Part shown: positions 23,611 through 32,082 of the stretch, piece by piece
How positions within the stretch are numbered: the first letter of the stretch is position 1
How the letters are laid out: each line of letters opens with the position of its first letter
Source of the DNA: a virus
DNA: 37,136 nucleotides
Direction: 5' to 3' (one strand)
IMG/VR virus record: IMGVR_UViG_3300020020_000105
Coordinates: 1 to 37,136 of that record
The notes under the pieces: model-generated
What the model was told of the DNA's origin: nothing
Seen by the model: the letters and a program-made list of their open reading frames with translations, nothing else
Database searches by the model: none
Position numbers and translations under genes: made by a program

Positions 23611-26600
23611 TGGCTGAACCTATTGAATGGGTAGAAATACCCACTGCTGATGCTATCAAGCAAGTCCAACGTCGGTATGGTGCTAAGACACCTAAGACGG
23701 CAGAGGACAAGGCTGCTGAGCAAACACGTGTTAACCAAGACAAGCAGTCACGTGTGCAGCGTAGCAATGAGAAGCCGTCCGTAGCACCACCGGCTGTTCA
23801 GGAATTCATTTCAGATGAAGTGAACACTGAACTCGATGCCATCGATCAGTTGTTCAAGGACGATCCAGCTAACGCAGACATAGCTAATCAGCTACGTGAG
23901 TTGACCATCACTCAAGCTAAGGAGAGACTAGATGTAGCAGGTAAAGTTAACGACTTACCAGCTAACATGGCTAGTGGTATCGCACAGATGCCGACTGACG
24001 TTCCCGGTATCGTAGATTTGGTACGTGCTGGTGGTGCTTCAGTTGCTAACAGCGTCATGCCGGATGACAAAGAAGATGGACGTCGTACATTCGGTGAACG
24101 AGTGGTTAAAGAATTCAATAAGCAGATGTTTGTGGAGGATGGTGATAAGGCTATTGCTGCTAAGGCTAAGGAGAAGTTCATCGAGATTGCGAAAGCTAAC
24201 CCGAACTTGGCAGAATCCGATTTGATGTCTAGGTTCGATGAGTACCAGCGTGGTGATGAGTTTCAGGAATTCATTGTATCAAAGCTATCTCCCGGCATCA
24301 GACTAACGATGCAAGGTAATGCGTTCTGGAATGAAGTGTTTGGCTTAGACAAGCGTCCAGATCAGCAGTCAGAGACAGACGATTTGGTACAAGTTATATC
24401 ACAAGCATTCATCAGTACCGCTGCATTCAAGAACCCTGTCAATGCTGTAGCCAAAGCTACGGTGCATAGGATACCGTCACGCATTGTTAAGAGTGTGATT
24501 AAGCAAGGTGTCGAAGCTGCACAGAAAGCTAGGGCTACTAAGGCTGGTAGAGTTGTAAGCACCGCTGGTGAATTGCTACTACCGGGTACGTCACCTTATA
24601 CTAAAGGACGTGTTGCGGCTAACGCTGCTGTTGGTGGAGTCACCGTTGATGTAATGAGACGTATGCAAGGTATGCCTAACATCGGACAAGACGTGTTAGG
24701 TACGGGTGCGTTGACGCCTAGCATAGCAGAAGCTATGGAACCGCATCCTGAGATGCCACAAGCTGGTACACTGATGCCAGATGTTGCCAATGGTGAGCCA
24801 CCACATGGACACGGTGAAAACATCGAAGCACAGATTGATGAAGAAGTTGCTTTAGGTGGGCTAACTAGTGCAGCATTCTTTGGCATACCAGCAGTTAGGC
24901 GAGCAGCGGCTCAACAAGCACGGACTGCTGCACAGGCTGCTGCACGTAATGCACAAGCGCCAACACCACCTCCACCTATCGGCCACAATTCGCAAGCTGC
25001 ACAACAAGGTGTGAACGCTGCTAACGCTACGCCACCTAATGCTACGCAGTTGCGAGTAGCTGCTCAAACTGGAACTGATGCAGGACCGTCACGGCCTAAG
25101 CAACAAATAGATGCTGACCGTACAATGAAGCCAGTGCTTAGTAAGTTCACTGGTATGACGGACAGCAATGCTCCTGCTAGACAGATCGTTAACATGTTCA
25201 AGCCATTGGACGATGTTACTAGCGTGGACACCGTTGACCATCTTATGTCATCGGGTGCACACATCAAGCGCAATGAAGCTTATGCGAACTTGATGAAGCA
25301 TGGTAAGCTTATCAACCATCCTGATACGGTGCCACTTGAACACATTGAGCAGAAGATCAAAGCGCTGGAGCCGGAAGACCAAGAGAAGTTCACTAAGTAT
25401 ATCTATGCTAAACAGGCTGATCAAGGTATACAGCAACGAACTAAAGAACTTAGAGCAGAAGCGCTTGACGCAAACAACCACTACCGAATAGCTGCGGCTA
25501 AGAATGATAGGCGAGCGGCGACGGCAGCGTTGAAGCGTTACAACAAAGCTAACGATCAGCTAACTAACATCGGTACTGATGCACCCACTAGCAGACCATC
25601 CATGCGTGGGTGGACTAAGGCTATGCGGGATCAGTACATCGCAGAGGGCAATGCTTCTCCTGCTGTAGCTGACATAGTACGTGACATCCAACGCTTCACA
25701 CGTGACGTACTTGCTACAGAAGTGCAGAATGGTAGGCGTACTACTAACGACGCCATTGAGATGCTTGCCAACAATGAAGTATACGTCCCACTCAAGGAAC
25801 GTGCTTATGCTGACTTGTTTGAAGGTACGAGATACGAGAAGGGAATGGTTCGTGATGCAGCAGCTAAAGGATTGATGTTCAAAGATCGTGTACTTGGTTC
25901 GTTGGACTTCAAGACTAAGGATGCCAAAGCATTCTATACACCTGACTACTCACGCAACGTGACCGAAGATAAGACTTCTGTTAATCGACCTATGCATCCT
26001 ATGTATGCGTTGCGTATGTATGCACAGAACTCTATCGGTGACGTGGTTACTAACAACTCTCGCCGTGACATCATTGATAAGTTCGTGAGCCTTCCCGGCG
26101 CTGAAGGTGTAGCACTTAAGAAGTTCATGTTTAACGTTGGTAACGGTAGGCAAACACACTCCCTGTCACGTGGTCAGTTTGCTATCCCCAGCATCAGGAA
26201 GCAATTGACTGAACACAACGCCAACAATCCGAACTCACAGCTAGTGCGTGTTGTACGTGATGGCCGTTATGAGTTCTGGCAGATGGCTGATCCTGTCATG
26301 GCGAGGACTATTCAGTTCTTCCCAGCAGAAGTCGTACCTATCCTGAATCTAGCTAGAAAGCTTAAGCAGATCGGTACAACTGGATGGATGGCTCCGTGGT
26401 TTGCACCTGTCTCCATGCTACGTGATGTTACCGTAGCTAGAGTTATGAAGCCTGACCGATACTCATTAGGTATTGAGGACACGTATGGGCGCAAGCTGCT
26501 TAAGGGCCTTGGTGCATCTGAAGAATATGCCAACGCAGTCATGTCACGTGTGCCTAGCTTCACAGCTTTGCCTACTGTTATGGCAGCTATCCCGTACAAG

Positions 26601-28430
26601 ATGACTATGGATTTGACTGAGCAGATAGCTACGAAGATTAGCAAGGACTTGCGCTTGCAGTCAGGCATATTCAATACCATCGCACAAGTATCAGGTGGTC
26701 AGGCTTACCTTCAGAACATCGGTCGATACATGCAGAAGGCATTCGATGACAGTGCCTATAAGGTTTACAAATACCAAAGTACTACGTCTGCCTCGCATCT
26801 AGTTGATGGCATGAAAGTGGTAGCTGACTACAACGTTGAGGAAGCTGGCAAGATCAGCAAAGCCTTTGGCGTAATGACTGGTACGTTTAAGTATATAGCT
26901 GCTAGTATCCAAGAGTCCACACGTGTTGCCTTCGTTACCCAGAACTTCAAGAAGGGTATGACCAAGGCGCAAGTGGATGATTTGATACACGTTAGCAACA
27001 ACCTTACCGCAGACTTAACACGTGTTAGTGCTGACCCAAGGGTGCAACGGTTCCTTAGTGTCGTACCATTTGGTAACGCTGCATTGCAAGGTACACGTAA
27101 CCTATGGACTGCATCGGTTCCTGCTGTTGTAGCTAAAGCAGTTAACAAAGCAGGCAAAGCGGTAGGCCATGACTTCAATATCATAGAGAAGCGATCTGAT
27201 AGGTTCTGGACTGCTATCGCTACAGAAGTAGCCATGCCTGTAGTCATTAGCCTAGCAATCATTGATAATTGGGAAGGCTTCTCGGAGTTCTATTACAACC
27301 AAGTACCTGATTGGCAACGTAACAATAGCGTTGCATTGCCCAGCTACAAGGCGTTGCAGTACATGGAAGAAAACGATGGTGAGTTGCCACCATTCCATCC
27401 TGACTATGTTAACTTCATACCACTGTCACCTGAGTTCTCCATATTCAAGGCAATGATAAGTGCAGGATTACGGTCAGCAGGATTGACTGGCCCATCATCG
27501 CAGCACGTACCGTATAGTGCATGGAAAGACCTTAAGGCTGGCATGGCTTCTTACATTCCAACCATGTCACCACCACCTATTGATGTGTTGGCTGCTACTG
27601 GTGGACAGAAGTTTGATCCAACCAACATTGGTAGTGGTGATCCACTGTTCCAAGAGATACGCAACCCTGCCTTCCAAGGTGGCAATCCAGATATGATGAA
27701 CTTCAACAGTGCGATACCACAAGCTGTTGAGGATATGGTTGGTGCTATCATTGGTGGAGCAGGTAACATCATTACGCAGAGTGCCGCTGTAGGTATGCAG
27801 ACACTTGAGGAAACTGAGAACCTATCGTCTGCGCTATGGGATGGTGCGCGTGTTGGTTGGCAAGAGATTAAGGAGAAGGCTCCGATCATTGATATCCCTG
27901 TGTTGTATGATGCAGCTAGGCGGTACTACACCAACAATCCAGAAGGTGAGTACGTGCATGAGACTGAAGCAACACTTGAGCCTATCATGCAGCAGCATAG
28001 TGTAGAGAGTGATCGCAAGGATCGTGCTGGCCTAGCAGAAGAAATGGGTAACGCAGCACCACCTAAAGTACGTGATCCTTTCCTTAGTGCTGTGTCTACC
28101 TACGTGTATGAACAGACAAGAATGAGTGGTCCGTACAAGTCTGCTACTGATGCTTACTCAGAGATACGAGCGCAACTGGATATCCTAGAAGCTAACCGTG
28201 GTGGTGATAAGTCCAACCTCAAGTACCAGCAAGAACGTAACAAGATGATACTGGTACAACAGAACCTTAACAAGTCACGAGCCAAGGTACTGTACGGTAT
28301 GGAGAAGCAACTTAATCAACTGTTCGGTCCAGAGTACGAGAAGCGGTTCGGTGAGAAGCTAACATACGAAAGCTTGTCCAACATGGTACGTGCTGACGTG
28401 ACACAGCAGCGTAAGGATGCGGAGAAGTAA
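23610..28430 (+). CDS. Large internal/ejection protein
   Basis: The largest gene in the window, 1606 residues, in the place of T7 gp16 and other injected proteins. The N-terminus is helical and acidic. At about 440-500 there is an Ala/Gln/Pro linker with PPPPPIGHNSQ, a short motif seen in many phage and plasmid proteins. At about 920-1180, WMAPWFAPVSMLRDVTVA and LTADLTRVSADPRVQRF with VPFGNAALQG resemble the LPD38-type region of large polyvalent phage proteins. A hydrophobic segment near 1200-1215 (VAMPVVISLAIID) may touch membrane. No polymerase motifs were found, so it is not an N4-type virion RNA polymerase. It carries the TAACACGTGTTA palindrome at 27016. Confidence 0.75.
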   Translation: MAEPIEWVEIPTADAIKQVQRRYGAKTPKTAEDKAAEQTRVNQDKQSRVQRSNEKPSVAPPAVQEFISDEVNTELDAIDQLFKDDPANADIANQLRELTITQAKERLDVAGKVNDLPANMASGIAQMPTDVPGIVDLVRAGGASVANSVMPDDKEDGRRTFGERVVKEFNKQMFVEDGDKAIAAKAKEKFIEIAKANPNLAESDLMSRFDEYQRGDEFQEFIVSKLSPGIRLTMQGNAFWNEVFGLDKRPDQQSETDDLVQVISQAFISTAAFKNPVNAVAKATVHRIPSRIVKSVIKQGVEAAQKARATKAGRVVSTAGELLLPGTSPYTKGRVAANAAVGGVTVDVMRRMQGMPNIGQDVLGTGALTPSIAEAMEPHPEMPQAGTLMPDVANGEPPHGHGENIEAQIDEEVALGGLTSAAFFGIPAVRRAAAQQARTAAQAAARNAQAPTPPPPIGHNSQAAQQGVNAANATPPNATQLRVAAQTGTDAGPSRPKQQIDADRTMKPVLSKFTGMTDSNAPARQIVNMFKPLDDVTSVDTVDHLMSSGAHIKRNEAYANLMKHGKLINHPDTVPLEHIEQKIKALEPEDQEKFTKYIYAKQADQGIQQRTKELRAEALDANNHYRIAAAKNDRRAATAALKRYNKANDQLTNIGTDAPTSRPSMRGWTKAMRDQYIAEGNASPAVADIVRDIQRFTRDVLATEVQNGRRTTNDAIEMLANNEVYVPLKERAYADLFEGTRYEKGMVRDAAAKGLMFKDRVLGSLDFKTKDAKAFYTPDYSRNVTEDKTSVNRPMHPMYALRMYAQNSIGDVVTNNSRRDIIDKFVSLPGAEGVALKKFMFNVGNGRQTHSLSRGQFAIPSIRKQLTEHNANNPNSQLVRVVRDGRYEFWQMADPVMARTIQFFPAEVVPILNLARKLKQIGTTGWMAPWFAPVSMLRDVTVARVMKPDRYSLGIEDTYGRKLLKGLGASEEYANAVMSRVPSFTALPTVMAAIPYKMTMDLTEQIATKISKDLRLQSGIFNTIAQVSGGQAYLQNIGRYMQKAFDDSAYKVYKYQSTTSASHLVDGMKVVADYNVEEAGKISKAFGVMTGTFKYIAASIQESTRVAFVTQNFKKGMTKAQVDDLIHVSNNLTADLTRVSADPRVQRFLSVVPFGNAALQGTRNLWTASVPAVVAKAVNKAGKAVGHDFNIIEKRSDRFWTAIATEVAMPVVISLAIIDNWEGFSEFYYNQVPDWQRNNSVALPSYKALQYMEENDGELPPFHPDYVNFIPLSPEFSIFKAMISAGLRSAGLTGPSSQHVPYSAWKDLKAGMASYIPTMSPPPIDVLAATGGQKFDPTNIGSGDPLFQEIRNPAFQGGNPDMMNFNSAIPQAVEDMVGAIIGGAGNIITQSAAVGMQTLEETENLSSALWDGARVGWQEIKEKAPIIDIPVLYDAARRYYTNNPEGEYVHETEATLEPIMQQHSVESDRKDRAGLAEEMGNAAPPKVRDPFLSAVSTYVYEQTRMSGPYKSATDAYSEIRAQLDILEANRGGDKSNLKYQQERNKMILVQQNLNKSRAKVLYGMEKQLNQLFGPEYEKRFGEKLTYESLSNMVRADVTQQRKDAEK

Positions 28431-28431
28431 G

Positions 28432-28872
28432 ATGCCTACCAATGAGTACGACCGTATCATCACTGAGTCGATTGAAGATGAGAAGTATAGGCGACAAGCT
28501 GATGATGATCGGCTACGTAAAATGAGGATGGCTGATGTAAATTCAACAGCAACACGTGACAAAAGAATGGAACGCATTGATAAGTTGTACGATTCATTAA
28601 GATATGAAGACTACGATGAGGCTGATAGATACCTTGGTATGATGAAGGATGACCCTGACTATCAGAATGAGATGCGTGGTTATTTAGATAGTCTTAAGAG
28701 TAGCCAGCAGTATGATAAGTATCGGCCTGAACCCGGTTACGTTAATCGTAGTAAGGAACCTGATCCTGAATGGCGTGATCCATCACGTGACTCACTAGGA
28801 GAAGTGATTGCTGTTACTGATCCACGTGTAGCGTTGTTCAACTTCATACGTAAGCAATTTGGAGGCCAGTGA
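28432..28872 (+). CDS. Unknown hydrophilic helical protein
   Basis: A 146-residue, highly charged protein (many Asp, Glu, Arg, Tyr) without a recognised family. The ATG at 28432 is chosen because GGAG stands 7 bases before it; an in-frame ATG at 28417 lies inside the previous gene without a site. The sequence is mostly helical with DEADRYLGMMKDDPDYQNEM near 60-80. It ends on a more hydrophobic RVALFNFIRKQFGG. It directly follows the ejection protein and couples to the next gene, so it may be a minor virion component. Confidence 0.65.
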   Translation: MPTNEYDRIITESIEDEKYRRQADDDRLRKMRMADVNSTATRDKRMERIDKLYDSLRYEDYDEADRYLGMMKDDPDYQNEMRGYLDSLKSSQQYDKYRPEPGYVNRSKEPDPEWRDPSRDSLGEVIAVTDPRVALFNFIRKQFGGQ

Positions 28873-29339
28873 TGCCCGGTTCGATTGGTGCATTCGATAC
28901 TATCATCAAGCAAGTGTTGGCTGCTCGTAAGCATGGCGATGAGGACACGTTGCACAAGCGGTTGAAGGATGCTGAACGTAGTATGGAACCAAGGAAGCAT
29001 CCACAACCACAAGTGTTGATGGAGAAGGATAAGCAGGAGTACGACTATCCGTTCACACGTGACTACGATTACGTAAGGAAGCATGGTCAGCCACAGCCAG
29101 CACCTAAGACTAATGAGGATGAGGAAGTACGTCAGCGTAAGCCACAGAACATAGCTGATGAGACACCACGTGATCGTATGATTAAGAAGCAATACGATGT
29201 TGACCATTGGCAGAGGCGTGGTGAGAGGATGACAGAAGAACAGATGTGGGATCACATAGTTGGTTCAGTCATCACTAACCCCGGTAACAAGACCGTCAAT
29301 CGCGGGACAACAAAAAAGGCTACCGACCGAAGCCGATAG
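28872..29339 (+). CDS. Last gene of the rightward block, unknown
   Basis: A 155-residue basic/acidic hydrophilic protein of unknown function. ATG 28872 is preferred over GTG 28869 because GGAGG ends 6 bases before it. The N-terminal third is helical (AFDTIIKQVLAARKHGDEDTL). The centre is Pro/Gln-rich with repeated YDYPFTRDYDYV tyrosines. The C-terminus is basic. The last codons and stop lie inside the stem-loop that terminates the opposing transcript (29316-29343), so the end of this protein is constrained by a regulatory hairpin. Confidence 0.65.
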   Translation: MPGSIGAFDTIIKQVLAARKHGDEDTLHKRLKDAERSMEPRKHPQPQVLMEKDKQEYDYPFTRDYDYVRKHGQPQPAPKTNEDEEVRQRKPQNIADETPRDRMIKKQYDVDHWQRRGERMTEEQMWDHIVGSVITNPGNKTVNRGTTKKATDRSR

Positions 29340-29343
29340 CCTT
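29309..29343 (-). terminator. Intrinsic terminator of the leftward block, UUCG tetraloop
   Basis: On the minus strand AAGGCTATCGGC and GTCGGTAGCCTT form a 12-bp stem with two G-U pairs. It is closed by a C(UUCG)G tetraloop and followed by TTTTTTGTTG. The G-U pairs become mismatches on the plus strand and the plus side has no U-run, so it is built mainly for leftward transcripts. It sits 5 bases after the last leftward gene. Confidence 0.85.
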
Positions 29344-29347
29344 ATTG

Positions 29348-29593
29348 TCATACCTTCGATTTAGCTTCTCTCATTAACCTATCATAGATAGCATTTACAA
29401 TTACTTTGGGATCGTTGATTTCAGTCAACGTCTCCGTAGTAAACATCTCTGTATGTGAAGTGATGTTACCATGCCAACTCACAGCAAACATCATAGTTAT
29501 GTTTGTCCTATTCAAGATGCTTTCGGTTGCTTGCAACTTGATGAAGTGAAACTTCTTAGCTGCTTCCCATACTAGTTCACCAAACGTATCCAT
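29348..29593 (-). CDS. Small unknown protein at the end of the leftward block
   Basis: An 81-residue protein from the ATG at 29593, which overlaps the polymerase stop (TAATG) with GGAGG about 10 bases upstream. An alternative longer frame starts inside the polymerase gene and is less likely. The sequence is alpha/beta without a known motif: helix FGELVWEAAKKFHF, strands NITMMFAVSWHGN and HTEMFTTETLTEI, then a C-terminal helix VIVNAIYDRLMREAK. Tight coupling to the polymerase suggests a replication accessory role, but nothing in the sequence shows it. Confidence 0.65.
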   Translation of the reverse strand: MDTFGELVWEAAKKFHFIKLQATESILNRTNITMMFAVSWHGNITSHTEMFTTETLTEINDPKVIVNAIYDRLMREAKSKV

Positions 29594-32082
29594 TACTTTG
29601 CTGCCTCCAACTCTATCTTCTTGAGGCTTTCCCATGAGTGATAGCCTCGTTCATTTTCATAGCTAACCTTAGTATCAGCAGGGATGATTAGTTCCCTATG
29701 CTTAATGCTACCCTTCTCCCTGTATGGGATAAGCAATGGCATCTCGGCATACTTCTTCATTATGCTAAGACACCGCTGCAATAAGTGCTTAGGTGCCAAG
29801 CATATCAGAGCATCATGGATGTTGAGCAATATTCTTGCGTTTGAAGGCCACTTTGGGTCATCATGTGAAAGATAGATTACCCGGCTAACATGATCTCCAT
29901 TGGTGGACTGTGGCTTAAACGCAACGATAGACTCCAAAGCTTCTGGTGTAAGCCGTTCCAAGATCATAAATCTACGACCCATTGCATTGTAGAGGGAACG
30001 ATTTGCCTTGACTTCCGTTTCTAATTCGTGCCACCATCTTTGCAGTTCAGGATTGGTCCGATGGTAGATACGGTAAGCATCAGAAGCTTCAGAGAGAGTA
30101 AGGCCCGTCGCAGCGGCAAGCCTGTCCGGTCCCATCCGGTAGTTCAGGCCGTGCCTGCAACGCTTTGCGACATACCGGATAGTTGGGATGCCGTTTGCGT
30201 CACGGTCGAAGGTGGGAACTTGATCGTACGGGATGCCAAACATTTCGGAAGCGAGCGCTCTATGAGCATCGTAGTCCCTATTGCGTCTCGCCCTCTCAAA
30301 CTGCTCTATCCAGACGGGGATGTTCGCGTACCACCCGACGAGCCTAGCCTCAGCTTGCGAAAGGTCAAAATAGCCTAACGCATAACCGGGATCAGCGATG
30401 AACATGCCGTACGCACGTTCGGGTTGGTTCTGCAAGTTAGTCCCGCTACCCCATAACGTGCCACTACTAGACAGGCGTCCCGGTGCAGACTGGACGCCTG
30501 TCTGTTTGTACTCACAACGCGCACGATCATCATCATCAATCTCCATCGTTGCATAGGTAGAGTAGAACTTCTGCTCAACGATGAACTCATTGAACGTACG
30601 CAACACCTTACGCTTAGGTTCGGTAGTTGCTGGATGTGCGTACATCCGTGTACGATTGTCTAAGTCTGTACTCACACCACGACCTACTAGCCGTAGCTTA
30701 CTGAATAGCAACTCACTCATGTCACGTGTTGACTTAGGGTTAGGGTTGTAGTCACCATCACCTGTTGCTTCATGCACAGCTTCGAGGAACTTGTTACGCA
30801 ACGCCTGCACATCTATCTCTAACTGCTTGGCTAGTGCATCCTTATACTGAGTGTCAACTAGCACACCGCCAACAGTCATACGTATTAAGTGATGCTGCAA
30901 CCTCATCACATGATCGAAGAAGAACTTGTCTAGTTTTTGGGTGCGCAACTCACTAAGCATTCCAGCAAATGCAGCATGTGTGTTGCAACAATCTTGTCCA
31001 TTGTAATGCCAGTATGAATCAATATCTCCTCCCTCGCGCCATTCACTTCGTTCATTCTTATAAAAAGGTCTGGTGGTATATTGAGTAGTGATGTAGCCAA
31101 GGTTATGCGGCAGTTGTGGGTAAAGGCAGTGGTGCGCAAGCATGGTGTCGAAGTAATGAGGCCGTACGGTAATTCGATCTTTGAAAGCAAGCCAACTGGC
31201 ATCGAACATTCCATTTTGGGCAATGAAGTTATTGTTGCTCGAACAAAAGAAAGCTTGCATTCGTCTCCGTAGCTTGCGTTCATCCTCCAAACTAAAGCGG
31301 TTGCTATCTCTGGTTCTCCAATTAATGCAGACAGCCTCAATGCTATTGTTGCACAGTCCAACACAAGCGGTTTCATTTGAGATGACTTCAATATCATAGG
31401 CAATTGGATGCTCCTCTTTCTCTAGTTTGTCCATCCAATCCATAGCATCACTGTAAGAAGGGTTGACATGAGTATGTACGGGGATGACTGACCATCGACC
31501 ATCGATGACCTTACGTAGCTTAGCTAGATCGTATTTGAATGTGAGTTCTAACTTGGGTTCTCTGATGACTGCGGCAGGGTTGTAAGTACATATGGCTTTA
31601 ATGCCAACATTATTTCCGTGTCCAGCTTCGATAAGTTTCGCGTCAAGAACACTGCCTCGCCAATCAGTAATACCTTCCCGTCCTGTAATAGCTTTGAGCG
31701 CCATGTTACCCAAGACGAGGATATAGCGGAGATTTGGGAGTTGTTGAAGTTCCCATTGAAGTAAGCTGATCCAGTTGTCCAACTCATTACGATTGATAGG
31801 GTGCCGTCTATCGTTACCAAAAGAGACTTGTCGCTTGGCAACATTAGTGATGTAGACTTCATTCCTGTGAATTCCAATGCCACGCAATGCTGCCCAGAGA
31901 GCCGTGCCACTACCGCCCACCAAAGGTTTCTTAGTTTCAACCTCTCTATCTCCCGGTGCTTCTGCGATCACCGCAACTTCCGATAAGAAGCTACCATCGC
32001 AGCCACACTGGAACTCTAAACCGTGACGTTCGATACGATCTGCAAGTTCCAGCTTCATCTGTTCAGTCGTCTGTATCTTCAT
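29593..32082 (-). CDS. Uracil-DNA-glycosylase-like domain fused to family A DNA polymerase
   Basis: The phage replicative polymerase, 829 residues from the ATG at 32082, which overlaps the helicase stop (ATGA). Three parts are visible. Residues about 25-195 are UDG family 4-like: EAPGDREVETKKPLVGGSG (41-59), ILVLGN (121-126) and TYNPAAVI (166-173), where the family usually has His-Pro. Residues about 225-380 are a 3'-5' exonuclease: D229/E231 in AYDIEV, D294 in NGMFDASWL, D364 in YNGQDCCNT. Residues about 400-829 are the polymerase: motif A YFDLSQAEARLVG (571-583), motif B RYVAKRCRHGLNYRMG (636-651), motif C NIHDALI (754-760, HDA rather than HDE). UDG-polymerase fusions are known, for example in SPO1-type phages. 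The catalytic residues for exonuclease and polymerase look intact. Confidence 0.93.
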   Translation of the reverse strand: MKIQTTEQMKLELADRIERHGLEFQCGCDGSFLSEVAVIAEAPGDREVETKKPLVGGSGTALWAALRGIGIHRNEVYITNVAKRQVSFGNDRRHPINRNELDNWISLLQWELQQLPNLRYILVLGNMALKAITGREGITDWRGSVLDAKLIEAGHGNNVGIKAICTYNPAAVIREPKLELTFKYDLAKLRKVIDGRWSVIPVHTHVNPSYSDAMDWMDKLEKEEHPIAYDIEVISNETACVGLCNNSIEAVCINWRTRDSNRFSLEDERKLRRRMQAFFCSSNNNFIAQNGMFDASWLAFKDRITVRPHYFDTMLAHHCLYPQLPHNLGYITTQYTTRPFYKNERSEWREGGDIDSYWHYNGQDCCNTHAAFAGMLSELRTQKLDKFFFDHVMRLQHHLIRMTVGGVLVDTQYKDALAKQLEIDVQALRNKFLEAVHEATGDGDYNPNPKSTRDMSELLFSKLRLVGRGVSTDLDNRTRMYAHPATTEPKRKVLRTFNEFIVEQKFYSTYATMEIDDDDRARCEYKQTGVQSAPGRLSSSGTLWGSGTNLQNQPERAYGMFIADPGYALGYFDLSQAEARLVGWYANIPVWIEQFERARRNRDYDAHRALASEMFGIPYDQVPTFDRDANGIPTIRYVAKRCRHGLNYRMGPDRLAAATGLTLSEASDAYRIYHRTNPELQRWWHELETEVKANRSLYNAMGRRFMILERLTPEALESIVAFKPQSTNGDHVSRVIYLSHDDPKWPSNARILLNIHDALICLAPKHLLQRCLSIMKKYAEMPLLIPYREKGSIKHRELIIPADTKVSYENERGYHSWESLKKIELEAAK

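Noticed and set aside
23610-28430. Virion RNA polymerase of N4 type
   Set aside because: Despite the large size and virion context, no polymerase catalytic motifs were found; helical ejection-protein features fit better.
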